From assembly GCF_964340395.1 (NCBI RefSeq), contig NC_135567.1, positions 19,246,806 through 19,310,805 on the forward strand: a DNA stretch of 64,000 nt, given 5' to 3'. The notes under the pieces are model-generated. The model had not been told where the DNA came from, made no database searches, and saw nothing but the letters and a program-made list of their open reading frames with translations. A program made the position numbers and the translations under genes. The stretch is from Glandiceps talaboti (Eukaryota > Hemichordata > Enteropneusta > Spengelidae). Of the stretch, positions 55,501-64,000 are shown in pieces (position 1 is the stretch's first letter; every line of letters starts with the position of its first letter).

Positions 55501-58500
55501 TTTTTCTTTAGATGCTGCAATTTCAACTCTGTGGAGGACAGAATGGTGGTATTGATGATTTTAAGAATCAATGATCTTTAGATCTGTAATTTCAACTCTG
55601 TGGAGGACAGAATAAATAGACCCCCTAAGTCCATAGACTTGTACTCACCCTAGTTTTTCTGTTGTTCCTAATTTGTCCAAACTACTAGTAGATCTAGTTC
55701 TGTGAGTTGTTTTCTTCTGATACAAGTCATCTAGTTGTTTTACTAACTTTCCCGTCAGGTCTACATACTCATCTTGTAACTATGGTAACAAGAATTTGGG
55801 AAAAAAAGGAACCATTAAAAAAAAATTAAGAACAAACAATAAATGGAATACAGTGTACTTTGCAGCCAAAATTGGTATTGTATCTGTAAGTGACTTACAA
55901 GTAAATGTAACGATTACTGTGATTGGCTAAATTTTATTAATACTTTGAGTCGTAGCCAATCAATGCAGGTTTGGTAATCATGTGATCAAGATGTAACACA
56001 CATTCTGGTTGGTGAATTAAACAGTAATGCAATAATTTGTACAATCCCTGAGCCAATCAGATAGCATTTTAGAACTGTGATCAACATTTCTCTGACATGC
56101 TGTCTGTCACTTGGATGATACACTACCGTTACCATGACAATAACATAAACAAAAGACGACAAGACTATCAAAGTAGCTTATTGTGGTGTCTATTACAATA
56201 TCTTTACATAAACAAAGAGTGAAGTCTTGTTTTACTCCGTACAGTATGCCATGTCAGGACACCCTCACACATCAACTGATACAGGCTGTTGAAGGCAGTA
56301 CAAGATGTATCTCACAGCCTTACACTGTAAGATACGCCATGACAGGGCGCCCTCACACATCGGCTCACACCTTTCACAGGCCATTGAGGCCATTAATTAT
56401 ACGCCTTTTGCTTCATGCAAATATTGTTCATTTTAACTTAATATTACATAATAACTATTTTGCTTTATCTTCCAAAAAAAATTTGGTAACAAATGTGGTC
56501 CAACAAAAATATTACATCTTACTACACATAAATAAATATTCAGGCATTTGTACACATGGTTTACAAGCATGCTAATACTAAATACATTGTTAGTACAGGA
56601 ACACTGTGTGATGTGTAGCAGGCATTCATATGTCAAGTGCAACCTTGACTCTAGGTATGGCTGGCCATAGAAGGCGCTATTCACTTATCTGACATTGACA
56701 GTGCATTTGGACACACTGTTCTCGACATGAGAGCAAGTTTTGTGAGTTGTGACGTCATTTATTCATGTGGCGACGAGTGTTGCAAAGGGCTTTCATGTAT
56801 ACTCGGAAACTTGCCCTCGGCTTCTGTTCTCGTGTCAAGAACAGTGCACCCAAACGAACCCCAACATACGTCATAATATGGTTTGCCATAGATTTAGGAA
56901 GGTATGTATGATATCTATGAACAAAAAGTATTTCCAAGGGGGATTTTATCTAAGTGGAAAACCACACCAGTGTGAAATAAATTCCAAGTAATTTTCTGAA
57001 ATACTGCTACAGTATCCATTCTCTACATACAAATCTATGTCCATCAAATACTTTTTCAAAACTATAAGTTGAACATATAATGGAACAGAGTACTGCCCTC
57101 TACAGGTCGAAGACAGAGATGGTAAATCATTCAACAGTTGGTAACAAAAAAACCATTGTTCTTCTGTTCTATTTGAGTGGGGCACCTTCCTGGCTGTCAG
57201 AAGTTATGAACAGCACCCTCTATGGCTATTCCAGAGAAAGTGAAAAGTGATGTCTAGAATTTAGTGGAGATAAGACACCTGTGTGTTTGTCTTTGTTATG
57301 TGATTATCTTGTCTTAGTAGTATAGATGTATAGGCTAGGGACTGAAATAGATTGGAGACAAAAATAGGAGAGGAAAGATAGTATATTAGTCATAGTCAGT
57401 TCATTGTGGTGTGTTAGAATTAAATGATGATGTACACAGTTCTATAAGACACTTCTAAGATAAAATACCATCTCATGGAACATTAACAAAACCAAAAATA
57501 TGGTTAACAATTATTACAATATCTGCCCCTCTTCCACTTCCCCCCCCCCTCACCCACCTTTACTTTACTATCATCAAGCACTTCATATTAAGTGAGGTAT
57601 TGATATTAGTTCAACAGATGTTAAAATATCATTTCATGTGACTCTAACACCCACACAATTCAGTGTCCATTAACAATTATTACAATATCCACCCTTCCCT
57701 ACTTAACTATCATCACATACTTTACAGGTACGATAGAGGTAATTAGTACAGCAGATGTTCAAATATCATCTCATGTGACTCTAACACCCACACAATCCAG
57801 TGTCCATTATTATCATTAACAACTATTATAATATCCACTCTTCCTCGACCACAACCACCCCCACACCTTCTCACTTTACTAACCCCCCCCCCTCACTTTA
57901 CTATCATCAAGCACTTTACATGTAAGAGAGCTATTAGTGCAATAGATGTTAAAATATTATCTGATATGACCCTAACACCCACGTACCAATCTGACTTGAG
58001 ACGACAGGCAATACATAATAGAAATATCAGAAGTCAGAACAATTTATCTGATAGTATACACATTAACATCAAAATATCAAATATCAGAACAAATTTTATG
58101 AAGTCGTTTAAATGTCATGTGGTTCATAACTTCAGGAAAAAACAGTATTTTTTGTCAAAACACAAACAGAAAATGTTCACTCATTGTACAAACATGATAT
58201 ATAATATCATATATATAGTTTTTATATAAACATGTTTGAAAACACTAAATTTCACCAAAAATATTAGAATTCAATATTTCAACCCTGTAGGAAAATGATA
58301 ACAAAATTTAAATGTTCCTTCAAACACTATGTATACTATAGAAAAACAGATTTTCTATAGTATACATAGTGTTTGAAGGAAAATTTAAATTTCACCAAAA
58401 ATACTAAAATTCAAAACAAGTAATATTTCAAGACAACACTAATAATGTACTTTCACCTATTGTTAATTATTTTAAGCGATGACACAACAAAGTTCTCTGT

Positions 58501-60695
58501 CTTAGGTTAAAAATAAACCACAAGCCTCCACTTTTTAGTACACACATATTAAAACAACGTCAGAATTTCCACATATTAGATTTTGAAATCATGAACACAA
58601 CAAACACAAACCAAAAAATAAAAGTTTAGTAAATTAATTTTGTTTTGACATATCATACATACTTGGTACTATGATTCATAGTTTGTGAAAAAAAAAACAG
58701 AAAAAAGAAAAAGAGAAAAGTAAAATATTTGCATGCACTAAATGAAATGAAATAAAGTAAAATATAGTATAATATATCTGAGATAATTTTTGGCACAAAA
58801 ATATTTACATCATTACATGAACCTTCACTTGAACTCTGAACTTTCCGACTTTGACATTGATTTTTGTTTTCCAATAGTTTCTGTTACCCAGACTCCCACT
58901 GCTGAGGGCTCTACTACAAGACACCTCATATGGGGAAATCCCAATTTGCCACAGGATGTCTCTCCCAGAGCAATGCATGCTGTGGAGTATTTCACATCCA
59001 AAATTGCAGGTTGAACGATCCACATACCTTCGCGACAGGTTATCATGTCTCAAGCAACTGATACATCTTAATTACAACAAACAGGCCTCGTAAGCCCATT
59101 TTATCATGACTTGAAAGAAATGTACAGTGTGACTTCCAGACTTTGGATTACGTTTCCCCAGACACTCATCTGGGTGGTCTCTCAGTGGAGCCCCTTGTGG
59201 TGGGAGTCTGGGTAACAGAGACTACTTTTGACGATGTTTCCCCAGACTCTTGTGTGGGTGGTCTCTTAGTACAGCCCCCAGCGGTGGGAGTCTGGGTAAC
59301 TGAGACTACTTTTGACTATGTTTCCCAAGACTCTCATCTGGATGGTCTCATAGTACAGCTCTAGTGGTGGGAGTCTGGGTAACAGTGACTACTTTGGATA
59401 TGTTTCCCAGACTCTCATCTGGGTGGTCTCTTAGTAGAACCCCCAGCAGTGGGACTCTGGGTAACCAAGACTAGTTTTCTAAGCAAATTATCTATGGCTA
59501 GAATACTCTCAAAACATCAGTTGCTGCTCTAGTTTTTCCAAATTAAAAATTATAGAAACCTATTTTTGAATTATAAATTTGATACTTACATCATCAAGTC
59601 GTGATCTCAAAACTAAGTTTTCTTGCTTCACCCTACAAGAAAAGACAAAGAGAAAAGACATCATTACATATGTACAAGAAATTACTTGCATTGTTTCCTG
59701 TGCATGTATGTTAATGGTATTTGCACTGCAGTGCTTACATGCAAATAATATGTAAATGATATGTAAATGATATGCAAATTTGTTGTTTCAGATAAACATA
59801 TTTAATTACAACAGCACCTGACACCACGTGAGTGCCTTTGTGACCATTTCCAGAAATAAGATTTGTAAATGTTATAAATATGATAAATTCATATTTCATT
59901 ACGACTGAAAATAACTGGACGTACGCAGACTGCATAAAACATCATAATTTTATGAGAGGTGTCTTTGTTTATGAGTACATATTGCATTTGTGTAACTAAG
60001 GATATATGGTTCTACTTACTCTCTGAGGTCCTTTCTGTAATTGGTCACTTGCTCAGCCAATAGGATGCAAGATTCTACAACTATTAGGAACTGAGCACTA
60101 GTATCATGGTGGTGATTGGCTGCTACTTTACAAGGGGTGTGGCCTTTCTTGTTGATAGCTGTCACATCAGCATTGAACTCAACCAATGTCTACAGAGATA
60201 AAATAACAACATGTAAAACAACTGGAGTTGTGAACACTACACTGCGGTAGCAAATTACATACTTGCAAGACTGATAAGGCCAATGATGTCAACAACTGTA
60301 GATTACAACTTACCTGCAAACATGAGAGATGACCATATTTGGCAGCAAGATGAGCAGCAGTGTTGCCATGGCAATCAGTGATGTCAATAGACAGGTCTTG
60401 TGTTTGCATGTATCCTAGTAACCATCGTAAACAAGGTTCCTGTCCGTACCTAGCTGCATGATGTACCAATGCTGGTGACTCTCCCATTGTAGTAAGTTGT
60501 GTTTTACCTATAGACTCTAGTACTAACCACTGCAGACACTCTAATTGACCATACTGTGAACAGAAAATGAAGTGAGAGAAAAGAGTCTGTAAGCTCTATA
60601 CCTGAATGTTAAATAGTTTTCTGGTGTTGTCACCATAGGGGTTTCTCCAAATACTATTACTACGACAGACATTTCCTGATACCCCTAACAGATGG

Positions 60696-60733
<38 letters not shown>

Positions 60734-63178
60734 GTGGTGATGATGATGATGACGATGGTGATGGTGATGGTGATGGTGGTGATGATGATGATGACGATGG
60801 TGATGGTGATGGTGGTGGTGGTGATGATGATGGTGGTGGTGGTGGTTTATTTGGCTATTTTCAGTTTTTACTTTGTCACAGTGCAGTATTAACGGTTGAA
60901 TCTGCCTATACAATTACATTGCAGATACGCCCCTACTGCACTGACATGACGACTTGACCTTGAAAACATAGACTAACCTTAACAGTAACTACAGCTGGTA
61001 TACAGGATGATGATGGTGGTGGTGGTGGTGGTTTATTTGGCTATTTTCAGTTTTTACTTTGTCACAGTGCAGTATTAACGGTTGAATCTGCCTATACAAT
61101 TACATTGCAGATACGCCCTTACTGCACTGACATGACGACTTGACCTTGAAAACATAGACTAACCTTAACAGTAACTACAGCTGGTGTCTCTGCGTCATCA
61201 TTAAGTGATAATACCATATCTTTACATCCATGGTTTACCATCCATTCCAGGCAGTCCATATGATCATACTTACATACAATGTGTAATAATGTATTACCTC
61301 TGTCATCACATACTTTACTAAGAGACGATTCTCTTAACAGAGTTGATTTCTGGAAGAGAAAATAATTGGTGACATTTTTCAACACATTAAAAATAACAAG
61401 GAACAGTAAAAAAAAAAGTTACTAGAAAGACTCCCTAACTTAACCAGGAATCTACTAAGGGTGTTATTAGAAAGACTCCCTAACTTACCAGGAATCTACT
61501 AAGGGTGTTACTAGAAAGACTCCCTAACTTACCAGGAATCTACTGTTACTAGAAAGTTTCCCTACCTTACCAGGAATCTACTAAGGGTGCTAGTAGAAAG
61601 TTTCCCTAACTTACCAGGAATCTACAAAGGGTATACTAGAAAGGTTCCCTAACTTACTAGAAATTTACTAGGGGTGCTACTAGAAAGTTTCCCTAACTTA
61701 CTAGGAATCTACTAAGGTGCTAGTAGAAAGTTTCCCTAACTTACCAGGAATCTACTGGGGCTTTCATAGATAGTATCCTTAACTTACCAGTGATTCTAAA
61801 TCTCCCTTAACAGCTGATTCCAGTACTTTCTGTTCTAACATCTCTCTACTGTCTTCATCACCTGGCAGTGATTTACTTCTTTCACCAGGAATTTTACCCT
61901 TCCTTGTCAAACTTCCACTGGATTTAGAACTTTCAACTATATGCCATAGATTTTCATCACTTCCATGTTTACTGCTATTTCCATGATTGCCATCTTTTTC
62001 CGGATCTTTTCCGGGATTTCCATCATTTCCAAGTTTTCTGTCATTTCCGGGATTTTCTTTCCCTGTTCTATTTCCACCAAAATTTTGATCCATGGAAATA
62101 GGATTGGTTCTCAAAACATCCTGTTTTGTAACCATGGCAACACGGAGTCCATCACGTTTTCCGATAGTGTTCACTGGTTTTACATTTTCAGTCACCACAA
62201 TCTCATTGCTATCCATGTTTCTCTTTCTGGAATTTTCCATAGGTTCTATATCCCGATGTACAGTATTTCCATCACTGAGTATTTCATTTTCCAGGACTGT
62301 CATTGTTTCTGGTCTACCATCCGGCACTGATCGTTCCTGACTTTCTTCATTTTCATCCTCACTGTCATTATCAGTAGGAAAACTATCCTCAATTTCAAAA
62401 CATTCAATCATTCCGTCTTCCATCTCTCCGTCTTCTTCCGCATCGCTTATCCCGACTTGTTGCTCAAATCGGACTCTTTTGACAGTAGTTTTCTCACTGC
62501 CTTTTTTATCATTAGGGAAAACTGATCTCTTTTCCCTATTTTCATCTGACGTCCTTTCCAGATTATTCATGGAAATTACCGATTTCCTGGGAATATTTTG
62601 GGCAGTTTGTTTTGGCTCTGAATTCTGGATCTTATTTTGTTCAGCTATCCCACTAGTTTCCGGCAATAAAAGTTTTTGCAAACTTTGTTTAGCTTCAAGA
62701 AATTGACTTTTTGCAACCGACATCTGTTCTACAATTCCACTATTGTTTTCTTTACTCAGATTTTCATTAACAGCTGCCATGTTGACCTTTCCACTTTGAC
62801 CTTGACCTTCACTTTGCTCTGTAGAAGTTTCCTCTTTATTTGTAACATCTGCAGTGTTGACCTTTCCAGTTTGACCTCCACTTTGCACCCTGGGAGTTAC
62901 ATCTGACCTTGACTTCTTTTCAAGGTCGCTATTGCTTTTGAAATCATCTAAGTCCTGGAAAAACTGTCCAACATCAAAATTATGCGTGTTTGGTATTCCG
63001 TAGGCACCGGAAATATCATCCAAATAAGTACTGTTTATAAGTGAATCCGTATTTTCCCGTTCCGTTTTACTTCCATGAGAATTTCCAGATTCATTGGAGG
63101 GTTTTGTGAACTTGTTTTCCTGGCTGGAAAAGTTGTCAGTTGGCAGTGCGTTGACGTGATTATCAGAAAACAAAGAAT
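49572..63178 (-). CDS. SNCAIP: Synphilin-1 homologue, 3' part (10 exons; 5' end outside window)
   Basis: Exons in transcript order: 63178-61788, 61349-61164, 60553-60314, 60189-60020, 59632-59590, 55779-55649, 55528-55307, 53416-51400, 50565-50486, 49707-49572. Phases agree and give about 1537 residues, longer than human synphilin-1 (about 920). The first exon is Ser/Asn/Glu-rich and low-complexity. The next three carry ankyrin repeats: DDRGNTLLHIVCKYDHMDCL, then ESPALVHHAARYGQEPCLRW, then DCHGNTAAHLAAKYGHLSCL and INKKGHTPCKVAANH. A coiled coil follows (TNYRKDLRE through VKQENLVLRSRLDD and the 55.3-55.8 kb exons). The 2-kb exon is disordered with NKPRRPEPIIEKI, like the PIVE motif in vertebrates, and a 7-residue repeat. 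Human synphilin-1 binds alpha-synuclein, parkin and SIAH; synucleins are known only from vertebrates, so the role here must be different or broader. Two exon borders have tandemly duplicated splice sites. Confidence 0.88.
49708..50485. repeat. ~100-bp repeats in a SNCAIP intron
   Basis: 49770-50155 holds about four units with GGTACGCCATGATGGGCGCC, CTCATAAATCAGTCA and GACATGATGCATCTTA. Related units are at 56225-56385. The rest of the intron shows nothing. Confidence 0.8.
50815..51085. repeat. Long inverted repeat in a SNCAIP intron
   Basis: Arms of about 110-120 bp: AAATGCTTTAAAATTTGTTG to CAAGGATTTTTTTTCT on the left, its inverted copy on the right to about 51080, with a short spacer of about 45 bp. 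It would form a stable hairpin in RNA. Confidence 0.85.
51465..51705 (-). repeat. 21-bp coding repeat (GNETTLR) in SNCAIP
   Basis: About ten heptapeptide units of the type GNETTLR/GNGTLR encoded in the 2-kb exon. All indels are multiples of three, so the frame is kept. The His/Phe and Met/Glu-rich ORFs in other frames are shadows. Confidence 0.9.
53417..54040. other. SNCAIP intron sequence
   Basis: Contains one decayed unit (CATTCAGCCAAAA, GACCTAAGGGGCCTTGTCAT) of the family at 46960-47250. Nothing else. Confidence 0.45.
54045..54950. repeat. ~82-bp minisatellite, about 11 units
   Basis: Units of GGAATGAAGTATTGGAAGTA, AGCGAATGGAGTCAACGGCA and GTATCGGTAGAATAACAAGC. The Leu/Pro-rich minus-strand ORFs arise because the unit is open in several frames. 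In a SNCAIP intron. Confidence 0.92.
55080..55285. repeat. ~24-bp G-rich minisatellite
   Basis: About seven units of GTAGAATTGAGGGGGGTGAT plus ATTG, ending about 20 bp from the donor of exon 55528-55307. Confidence 0.9.
55780..56230. other. SNCAIP intron sequence, no feature seen
   Basis: AT-rich; only short unsupported ORFs. Confidence 0.4.
56225..56385. repeat. Two inverted-family units (TACGCCATGACAGGGCGCC)
   Basis: Units resemble those at 49770-50155 (GCCATGACAGGGCGCCCTCA, CACATC). The GGGCGCCC core is palindromic. Confidence 0.65.
56400..57500. other. SNCAIP intron; one inverted pair, no gene
   Basis: TGTTCTCGACATGAGAGCAA near 56720 and TGTTCTCGTGTCAAGAACAG near 56826 are part of an imperfect inverted element. 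The rest has no supportable feature. Confidence 0.4.
57500..57985. repeat. ~155-190 bp repeat, 3 units
   Basis: Units with TTATTACAATATC, TTTACTATCATCAAGCACTT, AGATGTTAAAATATCAT and TGACTCTAACACCCAC. Short C runs separate them. Confidence 0.75.
58320..58390. repeat. Near-perfect hairpin, ~30-bp arms
   Basis: TTCCTTCAAACACTATGTAT continues to ATAGAAAA, then after five bases the exact inverted copy follows. The same flanking AATTTAAAT/AAATTTAAAT pattern suggests a slightly longer arm. Confidence 0.9.
59140..59475. repeat. ~82-bp minisatellite, about 4 units
   Basis: Units with TTTCCCCAGACTCTCATCTG, GGTGGTCTCTTAGTACAGC and GTGGGAGTCTGGGTAAC. Adjacent 58880-58920 is a further, isolated partial unit. 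Confidence 0.85.
60690..60845. repeat. (TGATGG/TGATGA)n microsatellite
   Basis: Trinucleotide-based repeat; the poly-His reading on the minus strand is a by-product in an intron. Confidence 0.95.
60825..61182. repeat. 186-bp tandem duplication across a SNCAIP exon end
   Basis: 60825-60996 and 61011-61182 are nearly identical. The right copy holds the last ~19 nt of exon 61349-61164 plus its GTTAGT donor. The left copy repeats the exon end and donor inside the intron (donor at 60977). Confidence 0.9.
61425..61770. repeat. ~43-bp minisatellite derived from a SNCAIP donor
   Basis: Eight units that read, on the minus strand, GATTCCTGGTAAGTTAGGG. The true exon border at 61788 reads GAATCACTG/GTAAGTTAAGG, so the array is a multiplied exon-intron junction. 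Confidence 0.88.
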
Positions 63179-63560
63179 CTGTAATGATAACAATAAAAGT
63201 GTTTTGAATGGCCATGATAGGAGAATTCACAAGAAATGATAAGAATCTGTAGGGTAACAATAAAATTGTTTTGAATGGCCAACATAATGTGGGCTCCACT
63301 GTTGTTAAATTCTCTCATTTTAAAAGACTCAAATATGAAAATTGCTAGTTACTATAAAGGTTTGTGATAGAGAGAAGGGACATTCATACTTGTTTGAAAA
63401 TTATAAAGTTATTCTGGTATATAATAATTCTGTCAACTTGTTTTAAATTATCAAGGTTAAATTTCAACTTGTCAATTCATTTATCAAGGAATGATTTTGA
63501 TTTCCAAGACCTTTTAGCCATCTCATGTAAACCAGCAAATTTCCGTGACAGATTGTGTAT
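63179..63560. other. SNCAIP intron sequence
   Basis: Holds a short direct duplication (AACAATAAAA, GTTTTGAATGGCCA at about 63190 and 63255). The upstream exon is outside the window. Confidence 0.5.
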
Positions 63561-64000
63561 CATATCATTTGCATGCAGGTTTGCTATAATGTTTTCAGTG
63601 TTTCACTACATTGCAAATACCACTAGTATACATGCACACCGGTGCAAGTAATCTCTGGTACATATTTAATAAAGTTTTCGGTGTTTCACTGCAGTGAAAA
63701 TACCACTAGTATACATGCACACCGGTGCAAGTAATCTCTGGTACATATTTAATAAAGTTTTCGGTGTTTCACTGCAGTGAAAATACCACTAGTACACATG
63801 CACACCAGTGCAACTAATCTCTGGTACATATTTAATAATGTTTTTGGTGTTTTACTGCAGTGAAAATACCACTAGTATGTCCATGCAACAGTGCACGTAA
63901 TCTGTGGTAAATATGTACTGCAGTGAATTGAAAATACCACTTAATGTCCATGCCACAGTGTAAGTAATCTCTGCTACTTGTGTACTACAGTGCAAATACC
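63560..64000. repeat. ~98-bp tandem array of the CACCGGTGTGCATG family
   Basis: About 4.5 units with TTTCACTGCAGTGAAAATAC, CACTAGTATACATGCACACC and GGTGCAAGTAATCTCTGGTA. Continues past the window end. Minus-orientation relatives are at 2100-2330. Confidence 0.88.

Noticed and set aside
57966-58229. ORF resembling a LINE tail
   Set aside because: Only a weak impression around FMKSFKCHVVHNF; no second motif or 3' tail.
60596-60913. Histidine-rich ORF (minus) and Met/Val-rich ORF (plus)
   Set aside because: Translations of a trinucleotide microsatellite in an intron.

Overview
The window is AT-rich animal nuclear DNA with spliced genes, GT-AG introns, many minisatellites and dense mobile elements. 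Gene content (cyclin H, a synphilin-1 homologue, a B-box protein, a TRADD-N-like protein) and the tyrosine-recombinase retroelements suggest a marine invertebrate. A deuterostome such as a cephalochordate or hemichordate is plausible, but a lophotrochozoan is not excluded. Exon borders below were placed by hand from splice consensus, reading phase and family similarity.

Layout: (1) 98-6031 (+) is the 3' part of cyclin H (CCNH), 8 exons, with a poly(A) signal near 7000. (2) 8319-14622 (+) is a five-exon gene for a RING-less B-box/coiled-coil protein with three RanBP2-type zinc fingers; all its introns are phase 0. (3) 14.98-30 kb is intergenic and full of transposons: a tRNA-type SINE, palindromic foldback elements, and a long inverted-repeat element (about 20.15-29.55 kb). 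The last is interrupted by a Ngaro-like tyrosine-recombinase retrotransposon with split direct repeats, which is itself interrupted by a PIF/Harbinger-like MITE flanked by TAA. (4) 30119-43824 (+) is a nine-exon gene joining a GT-B glycosyltransferase, a TRADD-N-like domain, a transmembrane helix, a coiled coil and a RanBP2-type finger. Its introns hold a decayed DIRS-type element and several foldbacks. (5) 43.8-49.5 kb is mostly minisatellite. (6) 49572-63178 (-) is the 3' part of a synphilin-1 (SNCAIP) gene, 10 exons, with three ankyrin-bearing exons and a coiled coil.

The B-box gene and the glycosyltransferase/TRADD-N gene end in paralogous exon pairs (a linker exon plus a zinc-finger exon), so the second gene probably captured the 3' end of the first by segmental duplication. 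They are the best candidate for something undescribed: a linked pair whose domain types recall innate-immune or cell-death signalling. That role is inferred from domains only.

A second theme is tandem duplication at gene edges. Splice acceptors or donors are duplicated in CCNH (two) and SNCAIP (two, plus an array derived from a donor), one exon is duplicated in the glycosyltransferase gene, and the stop codons of CCNH, the B-box gene and SNCAIP lie in or at the edge of tandem repeats.
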